Positions 17,448 through 25,814 of a stretch of DNA of 64,000 nucleotides are shown here, one piece after another. Position 1 is the stretch's first letter. Each line of letters starts with the position of its first letter. The notes beneath the pieces were generated by a model. The model made no database searches and was not told the origin of the DNA. It worked only from the letters and a program-made list of their open reading frames with translations. The DNA lies in the NCBI RefSeq assembly GCF_030272895.1, contig NZ_JALRNF010000009.1:84653-148652 (forward strand), written 5' to 3'. A program made the translations under genes and the position numbers. The stretch is from Pseudomonas sp. BGr12 (GTDB lineage Bacteria > Pseudomonadota > Gammaproteobacteria > Pseudomonadales > Pseudomonadaceae).

Positions 17448-20285
17448 CTACGCGGCGCGCTGGGCCCGTTCCGACTCATCCAGGTGCTCCAGCAACAGCG
17501 CTTTGGTTGCATCGCGCAGCTTGATCGCCTCCACCCAGTCCGGCCCTTGCGCCAATAGCGGCGGGCAGACGTCGACCTGAATTGCGCCATAACGCGGGAA
17601 CCACCGACCGTCACGCAGCACGCTGCGCGTGCCGCCGACTGCGACCGGCAGCAGTGGCACGCCGGCACGGGCGGCGAGCACGAAGGCGCCCATATGGAAG
17701 GTGCGCAAACCGGGTTCGCGGGTGAAGGTGCCCTCCGGGAAGAACACCAACGACTGACCGGCCTGTAGCGCCGCGGCCAATGACTCGGTGTCTGCGGCGC
17801 TGCGCTGCAGGTCGAAGCGTTCGACGAAGCAGGTACCCAGCTTGCGCAGGAAGCGGCCGGCGAGCCACTGCCCGGCCAGTTCGCGCTTGGCAACGAAACT
17901 GAAGCGCGGCGGCAGGGCTGCACAGAGAATGACGCCGTCGAGGTAGCTGGCATGGTTGGCGGCCAGCACACTTACCCCGGACTCGGGCAGATGCTCCAGC
18001 CCTTTGACGCTGAACGGTACGCCCGTCAAATACACGAACACGCGTGCGGCCGCACGGGTAAAGCTGCGGCACCGGCGCTCGCCCGGCACTATCGCGACGC
18101 CCAGCCAGGTCAGGGGCGTGACCAGCCAGAACAGCAGCCAGATGTAGGCGCCATAGAGCAGCGCACGGCTGTTGCGCCAGCTGCGACCGAATCGGCTGCC
18201 CACGGCCTGCATCAGCAAGCGCAGTAGCTGGCGCCACACGGCAAGGTGTGGCCGGCCTACGTCGCCGTGCTCATACAGTTCACGACTGGCGGCCCGCCGG
18301 ATCTTCCCGCTCGAGGTCTTGAGCACGCTATGCGGCGGCGCCAGCACGACATCGTCGGGCGACACGCCGGTGAGGTCGAGCACGATGCGGTTGACCTCCT
18401 GCTGTAGCCGTTGGCGCGCGACGGCTTCTGTTTCGTAGCTTTCGGCCATCACCACCAGGCGCTCGGTGCCGGTGGCCGGGTCGGCGCTGCCGAACACCGC
18501 GACGCAACCTTTGCGCAGGCCGGGCAAATTGCCGACCGCCGTCTCGACATCGTAGGGGTAGATGTTACGCCCGGCGCGGATGATCAGATCCTTGGCGCGG
18601 CCCGTCAGGTAGATCTCACCGCCCGCCATGTAGGCGAAGTCCAGCGAGTCGATCCAACCGTCGCGCAGCACCCGGCGAGTCTCTTCGGGGTTGCGGTAAT
18701 AGCCGCCGGTGGTGGATGGCCCGCTGAATTGCAAATGACCTTCGCAGCGCTCGGGGAGTTCGACCCCTTGGCCATCGACGATGCGGATCTGGTGACCCGG
18801 TAGCGGCCGGCCGCTGGAGACAAACTGCAGGACTGCGCTGGCGCCCGCTTCAGCCGGCAGTGCCTGGCCACGGGTCTGGAACGCCTCTCGCTGCACAGGG
18901 TCGATCAGCGGCCCTCGGCCCAGGGGCGGAAAGGCCACGCCCAGCGTGGCCTCGGCCAGGCCATAGACGGGCGCCAGTGCAGTGGGTGCCAGGCCGTAGC
19001 GCGCAAAGCGTTCGGCGAAGCGCTGCAGGGTAGCCGGGCTGACCGGCTCGGCACCGTTGAACGCCAGGCGCCAGCGGCTCAGGTCCAGGCCCTCGAGGTC
19101 GCGGTCAGCGAGCTTGTTCAGGCACAGCTCGTAGGCGAAGTTGGGGGCCGCCGACATTGTCCCGTGAAAGCGGTCGATGGCCCATAGCCAATGCTGCGGG
19201 CGGGCCAGGAACGCCAGCGGCGACATCAGCACCAGGTTGTAGCCGTAATACAAGCTGCCCAGCCAGGCACCGATCAAGCCCATGTCGTGGTACATGGGCA
19301 GCCAGCTGACGAACACGTCCTGTGGCCCCACTTTCAGCGCCCTGCCCATGGCGCGCAGGTTGGCCAGCAGATTGGCGTGGCTGACCATCACGCCCTTGGG
19401 CTGGCCGGTGCTGCCGGAGGTGTACTGCAGGAAGGCGATGTCATCCGCTTGCCGCGCCGCTGTGATGCACTCATCCCCCTCACCCGCCAGTTCGGCCACG
19501 CTGGCGATCAGCGCCAGGCTCGGGACCTGCGGCCGCAGCAAGCGGGCCAGCAGCTTCGCCTGCGGCACGGTAATCAGCACCTTGGCCTCGGCGTTGCACA
19601 AGATACCGGCCTGGCGGCGCAGATGGTCCTCTATCTGCGACAGCCGCAGCGGTGGATAGATAGGCACCGGCACGCCACCGGCCAGCAGGATGCCGAAAAA
19701 GCTCTCGAGAAAGTCGCGGCCGGTGGGCAGCATCAGGGCCACCGTCTGCCCGGCGCGCAAGCCGCCGCGTTGCAACCCTGCGGCAACGGCCAGGGCGCCC
19801 TGGTGCAAGGCGCCATAGCTGATCGCTTGTTGCTGGTCACCCTCACCCAGCAGGCGCACATGGAGGTGCTGCGGCTGGTGACGCACATGCCAGTCCAGGA
19901 CCTCGATCAGGGTACGTGCGGCATCCGGCGTCTGCCCTGTCGCTGCCAGGGACTCGCCAGCGTCGCCCGAAGGCGACGGACGGACGGCCTCGGGAGCATG
20001 ACTGTGGTTCAGCACGCGCAGTACATCGGCGGGGGTTTCCGCCGAGGCGAACAGGCTTTCCGGCAAGCGCACGGCGAACTCGCGCTCGATACGCGACCAC
20101 AGCTCGACACGAGCCAGGCTATCCAGGCCCAGGTCGCGGTCCAGCACACTGTGCAAGCTGACCTGCACGGCGTCTGCCGCTTGCGGGTGCAGTTCGAGCA
20201 CCGTGCGGCGGACAATGTCGAGCAACTTTTCCTCCCCCCCATCGTCGTGGGCAACGGCGGAAGGGTCTGGAGGCGGACGAGTCAT
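17448..20285 (-). CDS. trifunctional fusion: acyl carrier domain, acyl-AMP ligase, PlsC acyltransferase
   Basis: A 945-residue protein with three domains in one chain. Residues about 20-95 form an acyl/peptidyl carrier domain with the phosphopantetheine Ser in 'LGLDSLARVEL' (S56). Residues about 125-700 form a fatty acyl-AMP/CoA ligase with the P-loop 'YTSGSTGQPKGVMVSH' (288-303) and a C-terminal 'DLIIRAGRNIYPYD' hinge block. Residues about 715-945 hold membrane-associated helices and a PlsC-type acyltransferase with NHASYLD (777-783) and FPEGT (849-853). The layout implies activation of a fatty acid, loading on the carrier and transfer to a glycerolipid or lysolipid acceptor (inference). Start at 20285 behind GAGGGG. 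It resembles acyl-ACP synthetase/LPL acyltransferase (Aas) proteins with an added carrier domain. Confidence 0.88.
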   Translation of the reverse strand: MTRPPPDPSAVAHDDGGEEKLLDIVRRTVLELHPQAADAVQVSLHSVLDRDLGLDSLARVELWSRIEREFAVRLPESLFASAETPADVLRVLNHSHAPEAVRPSPSGDAGESLAATGQTPDAARTLIEVLDWHVRHQPQHLHVRLLGEGDQQQAISYGALHQGALAVAAGLQRGGLRAGQTVALMLPTGRDFLESFFGILLAGGVPVPIYPPLRLSQIEDHLRRQAGILCNAEAKVLITVPQAKLLARLLRPQVPSLALIASVAELAGEGDECITAARQADDIAFLQYTSGSTGQPKGVMVSHANLLANLRAMGRALKVGPQDVFVSWLPMYHDMGLIGAWLGSLYYGYNLVLMSPLAFLARPQHWLWAIDRFHGTMSAAPNFAYELCLNKLADRDLEGLDLSRWRLAFNGAEPVSPATLQRFAERFARYGLAPTALAPVYGLAEATLGVAFPPLGRGPLIDPVQREAFQTRGQALPAEAGASAVLQFVSSGRPLPGHQIRIVDGQGVELPERCEGHLQFSGPSTTGGYYRNPEETRRVLRDGWIDSLDFAYMAGGEIYLTGRAKDLIIRAGRNIYPYDVETAVGNLPGLRKGCVAVFGSADPATGTERLVVMAESYETEAVARQRLQQEVNRIVLDLTGVSPDDVVLAPPHSVLKTSSGKIRRAASRELYEHGDVGRPHLAVWRQLLRLLMQAVGSRFGRSWRNSRALLYGAYIWLLFWLVTPLTWLGVAIVPGERRCRSFTRAAARVFVYLTGVPFSVKGLEHLPESGVSVLAANHASYLDGVILCAALPPRFSFVAKRELAGQWLAGRFLRKLGTCFVERFDLQRSAADTESLAAALQAGQSLVFFPEGTFTREPGLRTFHMGAFVLAARAGVPLLPVAVGGTRSVLRDGRWFPRYGAIQVDVCPPLLAQGPDWVEAIKLRDATKALLLEHLDESERAQRAA

Positions 20286-20484
20286 CGGCGGCCCCTCATG
20301 ACAGGACACTCTGCGTGTAACGCCTTGCCAACTGCCATTATGCGCCTATTGTGGCGGCCGGAAAGCCAATATGGGCCGGACCGCTCGCAGGATGGGAGGG
20401 CCAGGGCTAGGCTCAATAGCAGTCGGTCAGGGACCTTGACGTGCAAGACAAGCCCATCGCCACACGCCTGCAGAGAGAGCGGCC

Positions 20485-21792
20485 ATGCCAGCCAGCCTTG
20501 CCCCCGGGGTGACACGCCGAGAAATCTGGGCCTGGGCGATGTACGATTTCGCCAACTCCGGCTACACCACCGTGGTGATCACCGCCGTGTTCAACGCCTA
20601 CTTCGTCGCGGTGGTGGCCGAGGGCGCTGCCTGGGGGACATTGGCCTGGACCTGCGCCCTGGCCCTCTCCTACGCCCTGATCATCCTCAGCGCGCCATTG
20701 CTGGGCGCCTACGCCGACGCCTTCGCCTGCAAGAAGCGCCTGCTGCTGTTCAGCACGGTCGGCTGCGTCGTCTTCACCGCCGGGCTGGCGCTGGCAGGAC
20801 CGGGGGAGCTCGCGGTGGCGATCCTGTTCATCGTGCTGTCCAATTTCTGTTTCGGCAGCGGCGAGAACCTGATCGCCGCTTTCCTGCCGGAACTGGCCCG
20901 TACCGATGCCCTGGGCAAGGTGTCCGGCTGGGGCTGGGGGTTCGGCTATATCGGCGGCCTGGTCAGCCTGGGCGCCTGCCTGGCCTTCGTCAGCTGGGCC
21001 CAGGCGCAGGGCCAGACAGCCGCACAGTTCGTGCCGGTGTGCATGCTGATCACCGCCTCCCTGTTCGCCCTCGCCAGCCTGCCGACCTTCCTGTACCTGA
21101 ACGAACGCAGCCAGCCGCAGCCCGACCGCGGCACCGCACCTGTCGCCCGGGCGGTGCTGGCACGCTTTGCGCAAACCCTGCGCGAAGCCGAGCGCTATCG
21201 TGACCTGCTGCGCTTTCTGGCCTGCACCGTCTGCTACCAGGCCGGCATCTCGGCGGTGATCACCCTGGCGGCCATCTATGCCAACCAGGTCATGGGCTTC
21301 GGCACCCAGCAAACGCTGCTGCTGATCCTGGTGGTGAATGTCACGGCGTCCATCGGTGCCGTGCTGTTCGGGTGGTTGCAGGATCGCCTCGGCCATCGCG
21401 CCACGCTGACGCTGACACTGCTGGGCTGGCTCGGCATGGTCGGTCTGGTCTGGGTCGCACAGGGCCCCGGATTGTTCTGGCTGGCGGCCAACCTCGCCGG
21501 CCTGTGCATGGGGGCCAGCCAATCGGCCGGACGCGCGATCGTCGGCCTGCTTGCGCCGCCGACACGCCTGGCGGAGTTCTTCGGCCTCTGGGGGTTGGCG
21601 GTCAAACTGTCAGCAATCCTCGGGCCGATGACCTACGGCCTGGCCAGTTGGCTGTCTGCGGGCGATCACCGCCTGGCGATGCTGATTACCGGCAGCTTTT
21701 TCGCCTTCGGCCTGCTGCTCCTGGCCGGCGTCGATCTCAAGCGCGGTCGGCAGGTCGCTATCAGCGCGAGCGCACCTCAGGTCAGGCAATAG
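20485..21792 (+). CDS. UMF1-family MFS permease
   Basis: Inner-membrane transporter of 435 residues with about twelve helices. The opening 'WAMYDFANSGYTTVVITAVFNAYF' carries the YDFANS signature of the UMF1 family (PF11700, related to fungal Atg22 vacuolar amino-acid effluxers). A loop 'GAYADAFACKKRLLLF' follows the second helix. The substrate is unknown; amino-acid or peptide efflux is the usual guess. It diverges from the fusion gene with about 200 bp between starts, so the two may share regulation. It overlaps the convergent lipoprotein gene by 16 bp at the 3' end. Confidence 0.85.
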   Translation: MPASLAPGVTRREIWAWAMYDFANSGYTTVVITAVFNAYFVAVVAEGAAWGTLAWTCALALSYALIILSAPLLGAYADAFACKKRLLLFSTVGCVVFTAGLALAGPGELAVAILFIVLSNFCFGSGENLIAAFLPELARTDALGKVSGWGWGFGYIGGLVSLGACLAFVSWAQAQGQTAAQFVPVCMLITASLFALASLPTFLYLNERSQPQPDRGTAPVARAVLARFAQTLREAERYRDLLRFLACTVCYQAGISAVITLAAIYANQVMGFGTQQTLLLILVVNVTASIGAVLFGWLQDRLGHRATLTLTLLGWLGMVGLVWVAQGPGLFWLAANLAGLCMGASQSAGRAIVGLLAPPTRLAEFFGLWGLAVKLSAILGPMTYGLASWLSAGDHRLAMLITGSFFAFGLLLLAGVDLKRGRQVAISASAPQVRQ

Positions 21793-22199
21793 AAATCGCT
21801 GAGTTCCGCGACGATCTCGCGCTTGGCGTTGTACAACCGCGCCTCGGGCGTCATGGCCATCGAGCGGCCCTCCAGCACATAGCGTTGGCCGGCGACGAAA
21901 TGGTCATAGTGCAGGGTCAGGTAGCACACCCGTACGGTGGGCCCGCCCATCATCCCCATGTCGCCGCCCCCGGCGACCTCATAGTCGAAGCGGACCATCA
22001 GCTCGTGGCTACCCGGGGTGACCTGGAAAAAGCGCCCCTCGCTCAGGCGCTGTTTATCCAGGCGCTCGGCCATCAGCAAGCGGTCGTTGGGGAATGGCGT
22101 GGAGAAATCGACCCAGGCCATCTGGGGATTTGCGGTGGGCATCGGGGACTGGCAACCAGCGACCATAGCGGCTGCGAGTAACAGCATTAACGTGCGCAT
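21777..22199 (-). CDS. small uncharacterised lipoprotein
   Basis: A 140-residue protein with a lipoprotein signal peptide; the lipobox VAGC puts the acylated Cys at residue 16. The mature part looks like a compact beta-rich domain ('RFFQVTPGSHELMVRFDYEV', 'VRVCYLTLHYDHFVAGQRYVLEG') with a few cysteines and an unusual GGGDMGMMGG loop. I do not recognise a named family beyond Pseudomonas periplasmic lipoproteins of similar size. It is convergent with, and overlaps, the UMF1 gene. The next gene upstream on its strand is a TetR regulator ending 67 bp away. Confidence 0.75.
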   Translation of the reverse strand: MRTLMLLLAAAMVAGCQSPMPTANPQMAWVDFSTPFPNDRLLMAERLDKQRLSEGRFFQVTPGSHELMVRFDYEVAGGGDMGMMGGPTVRVCYLTLHYDHFVAGQRYVLEGRSMAMTPEARLYNAKREIVAELSDFYCLT

Positions 22200-22265
22200 G
22201 ATAAATGGCCCAAGGGACTATAGATTCAGCATAGCGCCGCCTGTGCAAGCGGGTGCAAACGATGA

Positions 22266-22913
22266 TCAGGCTTGCAAGGGCGCAGCGCTCTTCACAAACA
22301 TCTGCGCGGTGGCAATGCAGCACTTCTCGGCTTTCTTCGAGCTGAACGCCTTATGGTCGAGCGCCCATTCCAGCCAGAATCCGTCGATCAGCGCGGTAAT
22401 GGTCAAGGCGGCGCTCCTGGCGTCGATCTGCGTGCCGTTTGCCTTGCCGATGTCCTTGAATACGGCCTCCAGCTCCTTGCGATAGTCGGCGTAGAGCTTC
22501 TTGTTCAGCGCGCGCAGTTCCTGCGACGACACCGCCGCGCCCCAGAAGCCCAGCCAGGTGGTGAGGGTGAATTCATTGAAAATCTGCCCGCGAAACGATG
22601 AGCGAATGATCGCCAGCAGCCGATCCTCGGGCGAGCCGCCCTGGGTTTCCAGGTATTTGCGGGTTTCTTCACGCAGCTGGTCGGTCAGCTCCTGGTAGGT
22701 CGACAGCATCAACTCTTCCTTGCTGGAAAAGTGGTGGCCGATCAGCCCGATGGACACCCCGGCTTGCGCGCAGATGCGTTCCAGGGTGCTGCCACTGTGG
22801 CCATAGCGGGTGATGCATTGCATCGTCGCTTCGATAATGGCTTTGCGGCGCATCCCGGGGTCGATACGTGTCCGGCGTTTCTTGGTTTCGACTACTTCAG
22901 ACTCACTGCTCAT
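22266..22913 (-). CDS. TetR-family regulator, BetI-like
   Basis: Regulator of 215 residues. The N-terminal helix-turn-helix 'TLERICAQAGVSIGLIGHHFSSKEELML' closely resembles BetI, and the C-terminal region ('GFWGAAVSSQELRALNKKLYADYRKELEA', 'ALIDGFWLEWAL') is the BetI-type TetR_C_6 domain. BetI proteins sense choline or related quaternary amines or aldehydes. The start is taken at 22913 because the upstream open part lacks family similarity. It precedes, 196 bp away on the same strand, the end of a permease gene in a cluster with alcohol and aldehyde dehydrogenases, which it may control. Confidence 0.85.
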   Translation of the reverse strand: MSSESEVVETKKRRTRIDPGMRRKAIIEATMQCITRYGHSGSTLERICAQAGVSIGLIGHHFSSKEELMLSTYQELTDQLREETRKYLETQGGSPEDRLLAIIRSSFRGQIFNEFTLTTWLGFWGAAVSSQELRALNKKLYADYRKELEAVFKDIGKANGTQIDARSAALTITALIDGFWLEWALDHKAFSSKKAEKCCIATAQMFVKSAAPLQA

Positions 22914-23109
22914 ACATCGAAAACCTGTGTGTTGCGGGGCATAAATCGACTCTCCGGACAGCGGCAGCATTGGGCACGATACGTGGAACGCGGCGTTAAT
23001 CTAGCAACTTTTGGCCGGGAGAGTGACAGGAAATAAGCGTGAGGGCGGTGTGGATCAACAACGTGAAACCCGCCGCCCATTGCAGGCGGCGAGCCATTTC
23101 AGACCAGGA

Positions 23110-24555
23110 TCAATTGGCTTGCAGGCCGCTTTCCAGGTCCTTGTCCAGGTCATCGATGCGCGACAGCTCTGCCTGGATGTCCTGGGAGCGGCACAGCCAG
23201 CCGTAGACAACGGCGGAAACCACCAGGCCAACCAGCATGCTGATGTCGGCACCGTCGAGCAAGGTGGTCACGTAGCCGGTGTACAAGCCGGTGCTGGAGA
23301 ACGGCAGCATGGCCACGAAGCCGGCCACGTAGGCGCCGATCCCCCGCCAGTTCCAGCGTCCGTAGATGCCGTTGGGCTTGAAGATCTCGGTAATCGAGAA
23401 CTTGCCGTGGCGCACTTTGTAGAAGTCCACCAGGTTGATGGCGGTCCACGGCGTGAACAGGTACAGCAGGATTGCCAGGAAGTCGCCGAATTCCTTGACG
23501 AAGTTATCCGAGGCGGTCATGGCGATGGCGATCGCGGTGCCGCCCACCAGCACCATCGAGACAATCCGCTTGAGCAAGGTGGAGGTCTGGGTTTTCACCG
23601 TATCGGCAATGCTCAGCAGGGTGATCGAGGCGCCGTAGAAGTTCTGTGCGGCGCTGGTCACCAGGCTCAGTACCGCCAGAATCAGCAGCATCTCGCCAAA
23701 GCCGCTGAACAGCGAGTTGCCCAGCATCACCAGGCCCTTGGCCAGGTTTTGCCCCGGGCTCAGTGCCGCGGCCAGGGCGCCGATCAGCATCATCCAGACG
23801 CCGCCGATCATCGCCCCCAGGTAGGTCCACCAGAACGACGAACGCACGCTGACATTGGCCGGCAGGTAGCGTGAATAGTCCGAGACGTAGATCGCCCAGC
23901 TCAGCTGATAGGCGGCGGCCACGAAGAACTGCGCCAGGAACGGCGTGGCCTTGAAGCCGGACACGCTCAGTTGCTCCGCCGGCAGCTGGACGAAGAAGAA
24001 CAGCCCGACGGTGAACACCATCATCACCGCAATCAACACGAAGGCCAGCAGCCGTTGCACCTTGTGGAAGGTGTTGTAGCCGGCAATGGCCATGATGATC
24101 GCCAGCAGCGAGAAGGCGATCGCCGAGCCGTTTTCCGGGACATCGAACAGTTCATGCAGGGTCTGCCCGACCAGCAACTGGTTGAAGGCGTTGTAGCCGA
24201 CATAGGTGGCGATCGCCACCACATAGACCAGCAGTGCGCCCAGGTAGCCGAACTGCGGGCGCGACTGGATCAGTTGCGGCAGGCCCATCTGCGGGCCCTG
24301 GGTCGAATGGCCGGCCATGAACAGCGTGCCGAAGGCGCAGCCGAGGAAGATCGCCAGCGCCGACCAGAACAGGTTGGCGCCCATGCCGACGCCGATGATG
24401 CCGACCGCCAGGGTGGTCAGGTGCGCTTCCCCGCAAAACCAGATGGGCCACAAGTGCCAGGCCTTGCCGTGGCGTTCGGCGAGCGGGACATAGTCGATGG
24501 AGCGGGTCTCGAGGTTCAGGCGTCCCTTGGACGCCGCTTGGCTTGGGGCAGACAT
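23110..24555 (-). CDS. NCS1-family permease (cytosine/purine/allantoin type)
   Basis: Inner-membrane secondary transporter of 481 residues with about twelve helices, of the nucleobase:cation symporter-1 family (PF02133). Supporting segments are 'STQGPQMGLPQLIQSRPQFGYLGA', 'FLVAIATYVGYN'-like TM3 and the long 'LYLFTPWTAINLVDFYKVRHGKF' near the C-terminus, which is typical of CodB-like members. NCS1 proteins import nucleobases, hydantoins, thiamine or allantoin. Its position next to Fe-alcohol and aldehyde dehydrogenases and a BetI-like regulator suggests an amine- or base-containing alcohol instead. It starts with AAGGTG eight to nine bases upstream of ATG. Confidence 0.87.
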   Translation of the reverse strand: MSAPSQAASKGRLNLETRSIDYVPLAERHGKAWHLWPIWFCGEAHLTTLAVGIIGVGMGANLFWSALAIFLGCAFGTLFMAGHSTQGPQMGLPQLIQSRPQFGYLGALLVYVVAIATYVGYNAFNQLLVGQTLHELFDVPENGSAIAFSLLAIIMAIAGYNTFHKVQRLLAFVLIAVMMVFTVGLFFFVQLPAEQLSVSGFKATPFLAQFFVAAAYQLSWAIYVSDYSRYLPANVSVRSSFWWTYLGAMIGGVWMMLIGALAAALSPGQNLAKGLVMLGNSLFSGFGEMLLILAVLSLVTSAAQNFYGASITLLSIADTVKTQTSTLLKRIVSMVLVGGTAIAIAMTASDNFVKEFGDFLAILLYLFTPWTAINLVDFYKVRHGKFSITEIFKPNGIYGRWNWRGIGAYVAGFVAMLPFSSTGLYTGYVTTLLDGADISMLVGLVVSAVVYGWLCRSQDIQAELSRIDDLDKDLESGLQAN

Positions 24556-24619
24556 GGCAGTTGCACCTTTTGTTATTGGTTTGGTTGCACGGCTAGGTAG
24601 TTGGAACGGGGTCAGGCCA

Positions 24620-25804
24620 TCAGTCGCGGGCGCGATCGATCGCCTGCGCCAGCAGCGCCTCGAGTTGTTCGAGGGCGCTGTCGCGCGGGTTGGTCAGGCG
24701 CGCCGGATCGCCCATGGCCTTGAGCGCCACGGCGCCGATATCGGCGTGTTTCACGCCCAGGACCGACAGCGACTTGGGAATATCCAGGCGATCGAGCATG
24801 GCGCACACGGCGTTGTAGAAGGTCTCGAAGCGATCGTCCGGCAAGTCCATGGCCTGGGCCACAGGCTTGAGCCGTGGGCTGATCAGCGCCTGGTTGAAGC
24901 GCAGCACTACCGGCAGGATGATCGCGTTGGTCAAGCCGTGGTGGGTGTTGTAAGTGGCCCCGACCATATGGCTCAGCGCATGCACCATGCCCAGGCCCTT
25001 GAGAAAGGCCACACCCGCCAGGCACGAACCGATGAGCATCTTGCCCCGCGCTTCCAGGTCCTGGCCGCGCTGCACCGCCGTGTCGATCGAGCTCCACAGC
25101 AACGTCAGGGCCTGCAGGGCGGCGCCGTCGCTGAGCGGGTTGAAGCTCGGCACGAAGTAGGCTTCCAGGGCATGGATGATCGCATCGCAGCCGGTCCAGG
25201 CGGTCAGGTTGGCCGGCAGGCTTTGGGTCAGCTCAGGGTCGAGGATCACCGCCGATGGCCGGGCCCGGGGGTGCCAGACACAACCCTTGATGCCGCGACC
25301 GGTGTCGGTGAGCATCGCCGTGCTTTCGGTCTCGGCACCGGTGCCGGCGGTGGTCGGGATGCTGATGACCGGAGGAAAGTCCGCAGCGCTGAAGCCTGCT
25401 GGCACCGGCTTGTCGAAATCGAACGCCCATAGATCGCAACGCTGCTGGCGGGCGACCAGGGCCACCGCCTTGCCGCCGTCCAGGCCACTCCCACCACCCA
25501 GGGCGATGATGCCATCGGCTTCCCAGGCCTGGTACGCCGCCGCGCCGGCCATCACCGACAGGTCGGTCGGGTTGGGTTCGATGCCGCCGTACAGGCCGCA
25601 AGCCAGGCCTGCGTCGGTCAGATTGCGCTGTATTTCGCCGACGAAGGGCAGGTTCAGCGAGCCCTGGTCGGTGATGATGATGGGCCGGGTAATATTCAGG
25701 TCCCGGCACAACCGGGCCAGTTGCTGGCGTACGCCCGGGCCGTATTCGATCGGCACCGGTACGGTCCATTGTTGCGGGTTCAATGCTGATAGCGTGTTGT
25801 CCAC
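24620..25804 (-). CDS. iron-containing (group III) alcohol dehydrogenase
   Basis: NAD(P)-dependent Fe2+ dehydrogenase of 394 residues. The nucleotide-binding motif GGGSGLDGGKAVAL lies about residue 95. The metal-binding helix 'GMVHALSHMVGATYNTHHGLTNAIILP' supplies two His ligands and an upstream 'DAIIHALEAYF' supplies Asp and His. The likely start is GTG 25804, with AGGTGA placed upstream; a GTG at 25813 is possible. It follows the aldehyde dehydrogenase gene by 10 bp in the same operon. Together the two would convert an alcohol to an acid through an aldehyde. Confidence 0.9.
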   Translation of the reverse strand: MDNTLSALNPQQWTVPVPIEYGPGVRQQLARLCRDLNITRPIIITDQGSLNLPFVGEIQRNLTDAGLACGLYGGIEPNPTDLSVMAGAAAYQAWEADGIIALGGGSGLDGGKAVALVARQQRCDLWAFDFDKPVPAGFSAADFPPVISIPTTAGTGAETESTAMLTDTGRGIKGCVWHPRARPSAVILDPELTQSLPANLTAWTGCDAIIHALEAYFVPSFNPLSDGAALQALTLLWSSIDTAVQRGQDLEARGKMLIGSCLAGVAFLKGLGMVHALSHMVGATYNTHHGLTNAIILPVVLRFNQALISPRLKPVAQAMDLPDDRFETFYNAVCAMLDRLDIPKSLSVLGVKHADIGAVALKAMGDPARLTNPRDSALEQLEALLAQAIDRARD

Positions 25805-25814
25805 GGGGCTCACC

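Noticed and set aside
19191..21203. A 670-residue open frame on the plus strand
   Set aside because: Antisense to the acyl-ligase fusion and then out of frame with the UMF1 permease; it has low-complexity composition and no recognisable domain.
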